Positions 26,202-35,470 of a stretch of DNA of 64,000 bases are shown here, piece by piece. Source of the stretch: DASQMT01 sp963835735 (lineage in GTDB: Bacteria > Actinomycetota > Thermoleophilia > Solirubrobacterales > Solirubrobacteraceae); NCBI GenBank assembly GCA_963835735.1, contig CAWIGP010000007.1:62001-126000 (forward strand), in the 5' to 3' direction. Under the pieces are notes generated by a model. The model ran no database searches. It worked only from the letters and a program-made list of their open reading frames with translations, and was not told where the DNA came from. Position 1 is the first letter of the stretch; each line of letters begins with the position of its first letter. Made by a program: the position numbers and the translations under genes.

Positions 26202-29200
26202 ATGACCGAGGACGCCCGGGCGCCCGACGAAGACCTCAGCGCCCGGACGGGTGAGCTTCGACGGCTCACGATCATGTTCTGCGACGTCGTCGGCTCCACT
26301 GAGTTGTCCGGTCGCCAGGATCCCGAGACGTATCGCGAGCTCATGCGCGGTTTTCGCGCCGCCTGCCGCGATGTCATCGAGTCCCGGTTCGAGGGTCACA
26401 TCGTCTACCTGAAGGGAGACGGCACCCTCGCGACCTTCGGCTTCCCGTTGGCGCACGAGAACGACGCCGAGCGGGCGGTGCGGGCGGGTCTCGCACTCGT
26501 GCGTGCGGTACACAAGCTCCGCCCGGCGGCCGGCGAGCCGCTCGATGTCCGCGTCGCGGTCCACCACGGTCCCGTCTACCTCGACTTCCACGACGACGAC
26601 ATCTACGGCCTGGCCGCCAACGTCGGCGCCCGGCTCCATTCGCTCGCCGAGCCGGGCACCGTCGTCGTATCCGACGACGTCCGGCAGCTCGTCGAGGACC
26701 GCTTCGACGTCGAGGCCGGCGAGCCGCAGAGCGTGAAGGGCCTGGCCGAGCCGCTCCTGCCCTTCCGGGTGATCGGCGAGCGCCCATTCGAGGTCCGGCA
26801 TACGTGGGCGACTCCCCTGGTGGAGCGCGACACCGAGCTCGAGCGGCTCCGCGAGCGCTGGGCCGAGGTCGCGGCCGGTGCCGGTCGCACGACCGGGATG
26901 CTCGTGCGCGGCGACGCGGGAGTCGGCAAGTCCCGTCTGGTGGCCGCATTCGTGGACGACGCTCGGAGCTCGAACGAACCGGTCGTCCACCTGCACGGCT
27001 CTCCGTTCCACGTCGATGCCGGCTTCCACCCGGTCCGGAGCCTGATCGAGGTCCGCTGCGGCATCGGCGACGACGCCGGCGGTCCCGAGCGCCTCGAGCG
27101 GCTCACCGGCGACGTGCTCAGCCTGGAGCTCGACGGCTCAGAGACGATCCCGCTGCTCGCACCCATCCTGGGCATCGACCCGAGCGCCGGCTACGACCAG
27201 GCCGCGACAGAGGGTCGCAAGCTCGAAGAGCAGGTCGCGCGAACCGTTCTCGCCTACGTCCTCGCGGCTAGCGGCGGGCCGCCGAGCCTCGTCGTGGCCG
27301 AGAACGTGCACTGGTTCGACGGCGCGACGCGCGCATTGCTCGCGGACCTGCTGCGCCGACACGTCTTCGTCGTCGCGACGTCGCGCCACCAGGAGCGCGG
27401 TGCGTGGGAGACGATCGAGCTCCGACCGCTGTCGTTCGCCGGTCGCTTTACGCTGATGGAGGCGCTCGACGGCCACCTGAGCAACCAAGACCGCTTCGAC
27501 CTCGCCACGCGCAGCGACGGCGTCCCCCTATACCTCGAGGAGCTGGTGCGAGCGAGCGTCGACCACCCGATCGCACCGCGCGACGCCGCGCCCATGCCCG
27601 GGTCGGTTCCCGAGGTCCTGTACGAGCCGCTCGTGGCCAGGCTCTACGCCACGCCGGGGGCGCTGCCGGTCGCCGCCACCGCGGCCGCAGCCGGTCAGGA
27701 GGTCGAGCGCACGCTCCTCGCGGCGACGATGTCGATCGCAGCCGACGAGCTGGACGCGGCGCTCGTGGCCCTGGTCGACGCGCGAGTACTCGAGCCGGTA
27801 CACGGCCGCTCGGCCCGGTACCAGTTCCGGCACGAGTTGCTGCGCGAAGTCGCGTACGAGCTGCAGCCACCGTCGTGGCGCCGAAAGGTCCACGGCCGGC
27901 TCTGCGACGTTCTCAGACGCGAGGGGACGAGCGACTGGCCGGTCCTCGCATCGCATTTCGAGCGCGCGGAACGTCATCACGAGGCGGCGGTCGCGTACCA
28001 GCACATGGCGGAGTGGGCTCGACGGCGCGGTGCCCTCGATGAGGCTCGGAGCCACCTCACCCGGGCCATCGATCTCATCGTGGGACAGACGGACGACGCA
28101 ACGCGCGACCATCGCGAGGTAGAGCTGCGTCTCCGCCGCGGATTCCTCGCCATGTCGACAGAGGGTGCGGCCAGCGCCGACGCGTCCGCCGACTTCGACC
28201 GCTGCCTCGAGCTCGCCGCGGCTGACCCACGTGGCGACGACATGTTCAGCACCCTCATCTCGCTGTGGCCCCACTACCTGTCGCGCGCCGAGCTGAACCG
28301 TGCCCGCGAGGTCACCGCGACGCTGCGCGACTCACTCGGCGGCGAGCGCGACGCATTCCGTCCCTACAACCGCGGCGGGTTCGGGATCCTCGATTGGTTC
28401 TCGGGCGACTTCAGCAGCGCGGCCGAAGCGCTCTCGGTGTTCGCCGACGACCACACCGGCGCCGGCGTGCAGGATGTCGTCGGCGCCGTCTGGTTCGTGC
28501 CCAACGATCCGACGGTGGCCATGCTCGTGCACCTCGCGCTGGCGCGTTTCATGACCGGCGACGTGACGGGGGCCGACGAGAGACTGGCGCGGGCGCGCGC
28601 CGTCGCGGCGCCGCTCGACTTCCCGCAGGGCCCGTGGAGCGCCGCGTACGCAAGCTGGCTCGGCTCGTGGATGTGGCTCGAAGCCGGCCGGCTGGGTCCG
28701 GCCGAGGAGGCCGTCGACGATCTCCGCTCCTCGAGCGCGAGGCACGGGTTCGACAGCTGGGAGCTGATCGCGGCGACCCAGACCGAGGTGCTCAAAGCGA
28801 TCCGGGAGCTGCGGTCCGATACGCCGGACGCGGCCGCGCTGGCGGCGCACGCGGACGCGGTCGGCGCCCATGTCGAGGTCTGGCAGATGGTCGAGCTGCG
28901 GGTGTTCCTCCCCTTCTACCTGACGACGATCGGCGCGCTGCTGGCCGCAGCGGGCGACGGCGGCGCGGCGCGGCAGCGCTACGACGAGTCGCTGCTGCTG
29001 GCCGCAGAGACCGGCATGCGGTTCTACGACGCAGAGACAATGCGGCTGCTGGCAGCCCTCGCGACGGACCGCCACGAACGGGTCAAGACGCTGCGCAGCG
29101 CGTCCGACCTGGCCCGATCGCAGGCGGCCCGGCCGTTCGAGCTGCGGATCGCGCTCGACCTGCACGCGCTGCTCGGCGAGGAAGCCCGCTCGCTGCTCGA

Positions 29201-29282
29201 GCATGCGACGGACGCGTTCGACGCAGGTGCCAGCACGACCGAGCTCGAGGAGGCCCGGGCTCGCCTGACGTCGCCACGGTGA
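26202..29282 (+). CDS. Class III adenylate/guanylate cyclase fused to AAA ATPase and TPR-like region
   Basis: A 1026-residue regulator starting at ATG 26202. The N-terminal cyclase homology domain (~20-190) has TIMFCDVVGSTELSGR with metal Asp28 and YLKGDGTLATFGFPLAHEND with the second metal Asp. A predicted AAA/STAND ATPase follows, with Walker A GDAGVGKS at 237-244 and the context MLVRGDAGVGKSRLV. The long C-terminal half (~590-1026) is a helical, TPR-like repeat array (AAVAYQHMAEWARRRGALDE). This cyclase-NTPase-repeat layout is common in actinobacteria and usually signals to transcription or metabolism. It overlaps the next gene (GTGA at 29279). The metal Asp residues are present, so it may make cAMP, perhaps for the Crp protein encoded further down. 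Confidence 0.9.
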   Translation: MTEDARAPDEDLSARTGELRRLTIMFCDVVGSTELSGRQDPETYRELMRGFRAACRDVIESRFEGHIVYLKGDGTLATFGFPLAHENDAERAVRAGLALVRAVHKLRPAAGEPLDVRVAVHHGPVYLDFHDDDIYGLAANVGARLHSLAEPGTVVVSDDVRQLVEDRFDVEAGEPQSVKGLAEPLLPFRVIGERPFEVRHTWATPLVERDTELERLRERWAEVAAGAGRTTGMLVRGDAGVGKSRLVAAFVDDARSSNEPVVHLHGSPFHVDAGFHPVRSLIEVRCGIGDDAGGPERLERLTGDVLSLELDGSETIPLLAPILGIDPSAGYDQAATEGRKLEEQVARTVLAYVLAASGGPPSLVVAENVHWFDGATRALLADLLRRHVFVVATSRHQERGAWETIELRPLSFAGRFTLMEALDGHLSNQDRFDLATRSDGVPLYLEELVRASVDHPIAPRDAAPMPGSVPEVLYEPLVARLYATPGALPVAATAAAAGQEVERTLLAATMSIAADELDAALVALVDARVLEPVHGRSARYQFRHELLREVAYELQPPSWRRKVHGRLCDVLRREGTSDWPVLASHFERAERHHEAAVAYQHMAEWARRRGALDEARSHLTRAIDLIVGQTDDATRDHREVELRLRRGFLAMSTEGAASADASADFDRCLELAAADPRGDDMFSTLISLWPHYLSRAELNRAREVTATLRDSLGGERDAFRPYNRGGFGILDWFSGDFSSAAEALSVFADDHTGAGVQDVVGAVWFVPNDPTVAMLVHLALARFMTGDVTGADERLARARAVAAPLDFPQGPWSAAYASWLGSWMWLEAGRLGPAEEAVDDLRSSSARHGFDSWELIAATQTEVLKAIRELRSDTPDAAALAAHADAVGAHVEVWQMVELRVFLPFYLTTIGALLAAAGDGGAARQRYDESLLLAAETGMRFYDAETMRLLAALATDRHERVKTLRSASDLARSQAARPFELRIALDLHALLGEEARSLLEHATDAFDAGASTTELEEARARLTSPR

Positions 29283-31381
29283 CCGGACGCCCGCCGCGCG
29301 TCGCGATCCTCGGCGGCGGCATGGCCGGCCTCGCCGCAGCATGGCGCCTCAGCGAGCCCGGCTGGCGGGACGAGCTCGGGTCGATCACCGTGTACCAGCG
29401 CGGATGGCGGCTCGGCGGCAAGGGGGCCAGCAGCCGGGGAACGAACGGCAGGATCGAGGAGCACGGCTTGCACCTCTGGCTGGGCTACTACGAGAACGCG
29501 TTCCGGCTGCTGCGCGAGTGCTACGTCGAGCTCGATCGGGCGCGGACCGATCCCGCGGCGCCGATCCAGACCTGGCGGCAGGCGATGCTCCCGGCGCAGA
29601 CGGTCGGGCTCGAAGACCGCCGGAGCGACGGCTGGCACCACTGGCTCGGGCAGTTCACGCCCAACGACCTGGTGCCGGGCGAGCCGGGCGGGGCCGGGCG
29701 CGAGCTGGGAGTCGCCGATGTCCTGCGTCGCGCCTTGCAGCTGATCACGGACTTCCTCGATTCGCTGCCGGACGACCCCCCCAGCTCGGGCCGGATGGTC
29801 CTGAGCGGGACCCCGGATCCGCCCGCCGGCGCTACCGGGCTGGTGGGCGGATTCCGCGTGAGCGTGCTGGCGGCGATCCTCGAGGCCACCACGGTGCTCC
29901 GCGGAGCCATCGACCGGTCGAGCGTCGCCTCCTCGCTGGTCGCACTCGATCGGGCGATGGCCGTGACGAACGACGCGCTGCGAAGCCTTGTCGAGGAGGA
30001 CGCCGACCTCCGGCGCACGTGGCATCTCGTCGCCGTGATGGCTGCCGTAGCACGGGGGATGCTCGCCGACGGCATCGTCACGGGCAGCAGCAGCTTCCGG
30101 GACCTGAACGACGAGGACTTCATCGACTGGATCACGCGCCACGGCGCCCCGCCCGACGTGGCCGACTTCGCTTTCGTCCGCGGACTCTACGACCTCGTCT
30201 TCGCCGACGGCGGCGCGGGTCGATCGCGCCGCGGCGTGAGCGCCGGCGTGGCCGTGTTCCTCACGACCAAGATGTTCTTCGAGTACCGCGGCGCGATCTT
30301 CTGGAAGATGGCGGCCGGCATGGGCGACATCGTGTTCGCCCCGCTGTACGAGGCGCTGGTCCGGCGCGGCGTGCGGTTCGAGTTCTTCCATCGCGTCGAC
30401 CGGCTCGGCCTCTCCGTGGATCGCACCCGGATCGGGACGGTGACGATCGGTCGCCAGGCTGACCTGCTCACCGGCCTCGACGCCTACAGCCCGCTGGTCC
30501 GGGTCGGCGGTCTGCCCGGCTTCCCGTCGACACCGCTGACCGATCAGCTCGACGCGGCGGCCGAGATCCAGGACGCGCCGCTCGAGTCGCACTTCTGCGA
30601 ATGGCCGGACGCCGAGAAACTCGTGCTTCGCGACGGCGAGGACTTCGACGTCGTTGTGCTCGCTATCCCGGTCGGCATGGCGCCGCTCCTCTGCGGCGAG
30701 CTGATCGACGACCGGCGCGAGTGGGCGGCGATGGTGGAGAACGTTGCGACCACCGCGACGCAGGCGTTGCAGATCTGGCTTCGCGAGGACGAGCCCTCAC
30801 TCGGCTGGCAGGCGCCGGGCGCGACGGTGAGCGCGTACGAGTCGCCGTTCAACACCTGGGCGTCGATGCCCCAGCTCATCGATGTCGAGCGCTGGCCCGC
30901 CGCCGACCGGCCGTCCTCGATCGCCTACTTCTGCGGTGCGCTGCAGGCGTCGTGGCCGCCCGACAGGCACGCCGGCCCCTACGCAGCCGAGCTCCTCTCC
31001 CACGTCCGCGCCAACGCGATCGAGCTCGTCGAGCGGAAGCTGGCGCATCTCCTGCCGGGCACCTCGGCGTCCGGGTCATTCCGCTGGGACCTGCTGTGCG
31101 GCCGGGACGGGCACACCGGGCCGAGCGCGATCGACACCCAGTACTACCTCGCCGGCGTGGATCCCTCCGATCGGTACGTGCAGTGCGCGCCGGGCAGCGA
31201 CAGCTACCGCCTCCGCGCCGACGAGAGCGGCTACGACAACCTTCTCCTCGCCGGCGACTGGACCGACAACGGACTGAACGCCGGCTGCATCGAGGCGGCG
31301 ACGCTCTCCGGCCTGCAGGCGGCCAATGCGGTGCTCGGGCGATCCCGCAGCCACCGCATCGCGGGCACCTGGCTGGGCTGA
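29279..31381 (+). CDS. FAD-dependent amine-oxidase-like flavoprotein
   Basis: A 700-residue flavoprotein from GTG 29279, which overlaps the cyclase stop. The FAD-binding loop is VAILGGGMAGLAAAWRL (~8-24), followed by the amine-oxidase/phytoene-desaturase motif YQRGWRLGGKGASSRG and HGLHLWLGYYENAFRLLREC. The C-terminal FAD segment NLLLAGDWTDNGLNAGCIEA closes the fold. It is longer than monoamine oxidases (~450) or phytoene desaturases (~500), with an inserted mostly helical region (~130-300). The family includes hydroxysqualene dehydroxylase-type and carotenoid-type enzymes acting on isoprenoids. With a polyprenyl synthase in the divergent arm, an isoprenoid substrate is the best guess. Confidence 0.88.
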   Translation: MTGRPPRVAILGGGMAGLAAAWRLSEPGWRDELGSITVYQRGWRLGGKGASSRGTNGRIEEHGLHLWLGYYENAFRLLRECYVELDRARTDPAAPIQTWRQAMLPAQTVGLEDRRSDGWHHWLGQFTPNDLVPGEPGGAGRELGVADVLRRALQLITDFLDSLPDDPPSSGRMVLSGTPDPPAGATGLVGGFRVSVLAAILEATTVLRGAIDRSSVASSLVALDRAMAVTNDALRSLVEEDADLRRTWHLVAVMAAVARGMLADGIVTGSSSFRDLNDEDFIDWITRHGAPPDVADFAFVRGLYDLVFADGGAGRSRRGVSAGVAVFLTTKMFFEYRGAIFWKMAAGMGDIVFAPLYEALVRRGVRFEFFHRVDRLGLSVDRTRIGTVTIGRQADLLTGLDAYSPLVRVGGLPGFPSTPLTDQLDAAAEIQDAPLESHFCEWPDAEKLVLRDGEDFDVVVLAIPVGMAPLLCGELIDDRREWAAMVENVATTATQALQIWLREDEPSLGWQAPGATVSAYESPFNTWASMPQLIDVERWPAADRPSSIAYFCGALQASWPPDRHAGPYAAELLSHVRANAIELVERKLAHLLPGTSASGSFRWDLLCGRDGHTGPSAIDTQYYLAGVDPSDRYVQCAPGSDSYRLRADESGYDNLLLAGDWTDNGLNAGCIEAATLSGLQAANAVLGRSRSHRIAGTWLG

Positions 31382-31441
31382 CGCGGTTTTCTCACGGCGC
31401 CGCCCCATAGCGGTTACGGTTGCCCGAGAGAAGGAGGGTGC

Positions 31442-32122
31442 TTGGCACTCACGGACGACTCCCTCGCGAAGACGTTCCTCTCGACCCTGACGCTGGACGA
31501 CGCGGCCGATCTGATGGCGCGTGCGATCGTGCGCCGGTTCGAGCGCGGTCAGGCGCTGTTCCACGAGGGGCAGCTGCCGGACCGCGTCGTTCTCCTGCGC
31601 TCGGGGCGCGTGAAGGTGACGTCGACGACGCCCGCCGGCCGGGAGGTCGTGCTCGCGTTCCGCGGGCCGGGCGAGCTGGTCGGGGAGCTCGCCGCGATCG
31701 ACGACGAGCCGCGGTCCGCCACGATCGTCGCCGTCGAGCAGGTCGAGGCCCTCACGCTCCCGCCCGGCGACTTCCTGGCGTTCCTGGAGGAGCATCCGTC
31801 GGCGTGCCTGGCGCTGGTGCGCGTGCTCAGCCAGCGGCTGCGCGATGCCGACGCGAAGCGGATCGAGTTCGCCACACTCAACACGCTCGGTCGCGTCGCG
31901 CAGCGGCTGTTGGAGCTCTGCGAGCGCTTCGGCGAGTCCGGGGACGGCGCCATCCGCATCGCCCTCCCGCTCTCTCAGGAGGAGCTCGCCGGCTGGACCG
32001 GCTCCTCGATCGAGTCCGTCGGCCGGGCGCTGCAGACGATGCGCGCGCTGCACTGGATCACGACGCGGAGGCGCGAGATCTGCGTTCTGGATCTCGACGC
32101 GCTCCGTCGCGCGGCCAGCTGA
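31442..32122 (+). CDS. Crp/Fnr-family transcription regulator
   Basis: A 226-residue Crp-type protein. I take TTG 31442 as start: a strong AAGGAGG (31431-31437) precedes it and no in-frame ATG or GTG fits. The cNMP-binding domain is at ~35-130 (RGQALFHEGQLPDRVVLLRS, GELVGELAAIDDEPRSATIV), followed by a dimerisation helix and a C-terminal winged HTH (LPLSQEELAGWTGSSIESVG). The helix LSQEELAGWTGSS corresponds to the recognition-helix region. It lies 60 bases after the flavoprotein gene, close to a class III cyclase. It is tempting to see it as the cAMP reader of that cyclase, but cNMP selectivity of the pocket is not proven. Confidence 0.9.
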   Translation: MALTDDSLAKTFLSTLTLDDAADLMARAIVRRFERGQALFHEGQLPDRVVLLRSGRVKVTSTTPAGREVVLAFRGPGELVGELAAIDDEPRSATIVAVEQVEALTLPPGDFLAFLEEHPSACLALVRVLSQRLRDADAKRIEFATLNTLGRVAQRLLELCERFGESGDGAIRIALPLSQEELAGWTGSSIESVGRALQTMRALHWITTRRREICVLDLDALRRAAS

Positions 32123-32215
32123 CGGCAGCCTCCCGAACCCCGTCAAACGACGGGTTTGGCGCGCGCCAGATGACGTACGGACGGCTCCGGAACGCCCGTA
32201 GCTTGCGGAGTCACC

Positions 32216-32872
32216 ATGACCGGCCTAACCCCACATCTGGCGCACGCGTTGGTCGAGGATCGGCTCCGTGGCGCCGCACATACCCGGGTCGTTCGCAGTG
32301 CAGAGGACCAGCAGGCGATCGCAGCCCGCCGCCGCGTCGTCGCCGCCGCCGCGGAGGGCGACCAAGCGGCCTGGGCGCTGCTCCAGGACCGCTATACGAA
32401 GCGGGTGCGGAACGTCGTCCGCGGATACCGGCTGTCGCCGCACGACGTGGACGACATCGTCCAGACGACCTGGCTCCGCCTGGTCGAGCACATCGCCGGC
32501 CTGCGCGACGCCGAAGCGGTCGGCGCGTGGCTCGAGACCACCGCGCGGCGGGAGTGTCTGACCACGCTGCGCCGACGCAAGCGCGAAACCCCGACGGACG
32601 TGGCGTTCCTCGCAGAGCAGCCGTGCGAGCCGGTCGCCGAGCGGCGCCTCGTGGCGGCCGAGGAGCGCTCCGCGCTCGCCTCGGGGCTGGCGCAGCTCCC
32701 GCTGCGTGAACGGCGCCTGCTCGTCACGATGATGGCGGAGCCCACGCCGAGCTACGGCGAGATCGCCGCGTCGCTCGAGATGCCGATCGGAAGCATCGGC
32801 CCGACGCGGGCGCGGTCGCTGGCGCGGCTGCGCGGGGATCGGGCGCTCGCCAGCTCGGTGGGCAGGGAGTGA
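32216..32872 (+). CDS. RNA polymerase sigma factor (ECF-like)
   Basis: A 218-residue sigma factor. Region 2 is RNVVRGYRLSPHDVDDIVQT (DDIVQTTWLRL contacts core and -10). Region 4 is SYGEIAASLEMPIGSIGPTR with the helix-turn-helix. An N-terminal extension of ~30 residues precedes region 2 (starting MTGLTPHLAHALVEDR). No anti-sigma factor follows; the next frame is only a small uncertain peptide. It lies 93 bases after the Crp gene and may be in the same transcription unit. Target promoters unknown. Confidence 0.88.
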   Translation: MTGLTPHLAHALVEDRLRGAAHTRVVRSAEDQQAIAARRRVVAAAAEGDQAAWALLQDRYTKRVRNVVRGYRLSPHDVDDIVQTTWLRLVEHIAGLRDAEAVGAWLETTARRECLTTLRRRKRETPTDVAFLAEQPCEPVAERRLVAAEERSALASGLAQLPLRERRLLVTMMAEPTPSYGEIAASLEMPIGSIGPTRARSLARLRGDRALASSVGRE

Positions 32873-32878
32873 GAGAGC

Positions 32879-33127
32879 ATGAGGATGCCGACCGTGAGCG
32901 AGATTCGGTCCGGGCTCGAGCCCGTCACCGCCGATCCGTTCGTCGAGGCGCTGCCTTCGGCGGCGCCCAAGCGGTCGTGTGTCGATCGGACGCCCGTCCG
33001 CCGCCGAGTTGGCGCGCCGCGGCCCGCGCCGGCGGGCAGCTGGCGACCCCGTAGCGGTTCGCCGGCGGCCTACGCGGCGGCGGGCGGGATGTTCTGGTTG
33101 AGCCGGAAGACGTTGTCCGGGTCGTAG
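32879..33127 (+). CDS. Possible small basic protein after the sigma factor
   Basis: An 82-residue frame starting MRMPTVSEIRSGLEPVTADP, six bases after the sigma stop. The first ~45 residues look protein-like; the rest is Pro/Arg-rich. The frame overlaps the 3' end of the convergent flavoenzyme gene by 58 bases. There is no family match, and codon evidence is weak. It is a candidate small gene coupled to the sigma factor, more doubtful than its neighbours. Confidence 0.28.
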   Translation: MRMPTVSEIRSGLEPVTADPFVEALPSAAPKRSCVDRTPVRRRVGAPRPAPAGSWRPRSGSPAAYAAAGGMFWLSRKTLSGS

Positions 33128-34431
33128 CTCGCCTTGATCGCGGTCAGCCGCTCCCACGTCGACCCCGGGTAGGCGGCGCGGACGCGCTCCTCGCCCTCGT
33201 CGCCGAGGAAGCCGGCGTACGCGCCCGCGTCGCCGTCGTTCAGCTCAGCCGCGACCCCGAGCACCCATTCCTCGTGCGCCGGCCGCTCCTCGGGCCGCTG
33301 GTAGAGCGCGGTGACGTAGGCCATGATCCGGCTGCCGCGGTGCGCGAACGCGGTCGCCTCCGCCGGCACGCGCGCCATCGCGCCGCCGAGGACGCGGAGC
33401 TGGGTCACCGACATCGCGGCCGGCGAGCGCTCGATCCGTTCGACGATCGCTTCCGCCACCCGCCTGTCGACGCTGCCGACGAACCCCGTGCGGGCGACCG
33501 CGACGGGACGGAAGCTCCCGTTCTCCGGCGGATACATGCCCGGGTAGGGCATCGGCCGGACCATGTCGGCGAGTGGCTCTGCCAGCGCGCGGAACGGCGC
33601 CACGGCGCGCTCGCCGGCCTCGACGTCGCCCGCGTACGCAAGTGTTCCCATCACGACGAGCCGGCCGTGGTGCTCGGGCGCCAGGAACGGGAGCGGCGGC
33701 GCGGGCATGATGTTGGCGATCGTCGTGAGCTCCTCGGGCGCGGCCTCCGCCTCGGCGATGAAGGAGGCGATCACGTCCGGCGTCGCCGGGAGCACCAGCA
33801 TCCCGCCGACGACCTGTTCGACCTCGTGGAGCCGGTACTGCAGCCGGGTGACGACGCCGAAGTTCCCGCCGCCGCCGCGGAGCGCCCAGAACAGATCCGG
33901 GTGCTGCTCGGCGTCCGCGCGCAGGAGCCGTCCGTCCGCGGTGACGACGTCGGCGGCCAGCAGGTCATCGATCGTCAGACCGTGCTTGCGGACGAGCAAC
34001 CCCACTCCGCCGCTGAGCGTGATCCCGCCGATCCCCACCGAGCCGGTGTCGCCGAACCCGGTCGCGAGACCGTGCTCGCCGGCCGCCGCCGTGTACTCGC
34101 CGGTCGTGAGTCCCGCGTCGGCCCATGCGGTGCGTTGCGAAGCGTCGATCTCGAGCCCGCGCAGCGCCGACAGGTCGAGCACGATCCCGCCCTCGGAGAC
34201 GCCGTGGCCCGCGGGACTGTGGCCGCCGTTGCGGACGGCCAGCTCCGAGCCGGTCTCGCGTGCGAGCGCGACGACGCGGGCCACGTCGTCGGCGTCGGCG
34301 ACCCGCACGATCATCGCCGGCCGGCGATCGATCACTCCGGAGAAGACGGTCCGCGCGTCGTCGTATGCCGGATCGTCCGGCGTGACGATCTGGCCCTTGA
34401 CGTCGAGGGAGAGGTGGGGAGAGGAGAGCAT
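33070..34431 (-). CDS. FAD-linked oxidoreductase, berberine-bridge-enzyme family
   Basis: A 453-residue protein of the FAD-binding type-4 (PCMH)/BBE family. The flavin-attachment region is ELAVRNGGHSPAGHGVSEGG with the conserved GGH. TGSVGIGGITLSGGVGLLVR and PDLFWALRGGGGNFGVVTRL are the canonical PCMH motifs. The BBE C-terminal signature YDPDNVFRLNQNIPP is present, so the chain is complete. The Cys that makes the second flavin bond in bicovalent members is not at its usual place (VGLLVRKHG), so attachment is probably through one His only. These enzymes oxidise sugars, lactones or polyketides; the substrate cannot be called. Confidence 0.9.
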   Translation of the reverse strand: MLSSPHLSLDVKGQIVTPDDPAYDDARTVFSGVIDRRPAMIVRVADADDVARVVALARETGSELAVRNGGHSPAGHGVSEGGIVLDLSALRGLEIDASQRTAWADAGLTTGEYTAAAGEHGLATGFGDTGSVGIGGITLSGGVGLLVRKHGLTIDDLLAADVVTADGRLLRADAEQHPDLFWALRGGGGNFGVVTRLQYRLHEVEQVVGGMLVLPATPDVIASFIAEAEAAPEELTTIANIMPAPPLPFLAPEHHGRLVVMGTLAYAGDVEAGERAVAPFRALAEPLADMVRPMPYPGMYPPENGSFRPVAVARTGFVGSVDRRVAEAIVERIERSPAAMSVTQLRVLGGAMARVPAEATAFAHRGSRIMAYVTALYQRPEERPAHEEWVLGVAAELNDGDAGAYAGFLGDEGEERVRAAYPGSTWERLTAIKASYDPDNVFRLNQNIPPAAA

Positions 34432-34522
34432 TCACCGAGGGTCACAGCCCACCCCACGGCCGCGCCGTACGGGAGTCCACTGTCTGCGGGGGTGGCTAGC
34501 CGTACCGCGCTTCCCGGTCTGA

Positions 34523-35356
34523 TCAGGCCGGCGGCCGCGGCTCGAACGGCACCCGGTCGTCCGCGCCCGGCTGCACGATCAGGGCCGACGACGGCGGCAC
34601 CTCGTGCCACAGGCCCGGCAGGTCCGCCAGCGGCTCGGAGACGATCGCGCGAGTCTCGTCCGACATGCCCCGGAACCGCTCCTCGTCGGGATAGAGCAGG
34701 CGAATGTCCTGGGCGTCGTTGCTGACGTAGAGCGAGTTGACCTCCGGCCCGCTCGCGTAGCGGACCGCGTACAGGCGCTCGCCGTCGCTGACGCCGAGGG
34801 TCATCTGCAGCGGCTCGTCGACGCCATGCTCGCGACCCGTCGCCTCGACGAATCCCGCCATGCGCTCGAGCGCGGGCAGCGGATCGTCCATCAGGCCGAA
34901 CGTGAGCGCGAGATGGAAGATCAGCTCGGAGTCGGTCGTGCCCTCGATGCCGTCGAACAGCGCCGGGTCGACCGCCAGCAGCAGATCGCGGCGCACACGC
35001 TCGTAGTCGCCGATGAAGCCGTTGTGCACGAACAGCCAGCGCCCGTGGCGGAACGGGTGGCAGTTCGTCTGCTGCACCGGGGTACCGGTGGTCGCGCGCA
35101 CGTGCGCGAGGAACAGCGGCGACTCGATCTGCCCGCACAGCTCCTTGAGGTTGCGGTCGTTCCAGGCCGGCGAGATGTTGCGATAGGTCCCCGGGAGCTC
35201 GCGCTCCCCGTACCAGCCGATCCCGAAGCCGTCGGCGTTCGTGAGGTGCGAGGTCATCAGGGCCGAGTGGCTCTGCTCGATCAGCGAGTGCCGCGTGTTG
35301 TAGATGAGCTCCTCGAGCAGCAAGGGGCTTCCGAAGTATCCGAGCCAGCGGCACAC
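34523..35356 (-). CDS. Class II glutamine amidotransferase (YafJ/EgtC-like)
   Basis: A 277-residue protein from GTG 35356, so that Cys2 (VCRWLGYFGSPLLLEELIYN) becomes the N-terminal nucleophile after removal of the first residue, as class II enzymes require. NADGFGIGWYGE, LAHVRATTGTPVQQTNCHPF and FVHNGFIGDY are the standard glutaminase elements. The chain has no synthase domain, as in YafJ/EgtC amidotransferase-like proteins. EgtC cleaves the gamma-glutamyl group in ergothioneine synthesis; the neighbouring divergent SUMF1 gene is reminiscent of EgtB but lacks its DinB part, so an Egt role is not supported. A general glutaminase or gamma-glutamyl hydrolase is as likely. Confidence 0.88.
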   Translation of the reverse strand: MCRWLGYFGSPLLLEELIYNTRHSLIEQSHSALMTSHLTNADGFGIGWYGERELPGTYRNISPAWNDRNLKELCGQIESPLFLAHVRATTGTPVQQTNCHPFRHGRWLFVHNGFIGDYERVRRDLLLAVDPALFDGIEGTTDSELIFHLALTFGLMDDPLPALERMAGFVEATGREHGVDEPLQMTLGVSDGERLYAVRYASGPEVNSLYVSNDAQDIRLLYPDEERFRGMSDETRAIVSEPLADLPGLWHEVPPSSALIVQPGADDRVPFEPRPPA

Positions 35357-35470
35357 GGCGCCGTATGAAACAGGGTGGGCGCCCGCCCGTCCAGCGAATC
35401 GGGGCGGTAGGCTGCGGCGGGTTCCGCGATCGAGGCGAGGTGCACGACGAGGGACGGCACGCGCTACGCA

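Noticed and set aside
22624..32122. Family 2 encapsulin with polyprenyl-transferase cargo
   Set aside because: The Crp-type protein is an ordinary 226-residue regulator with an HTH; no encapsulin shell (HK97 fold) is present.
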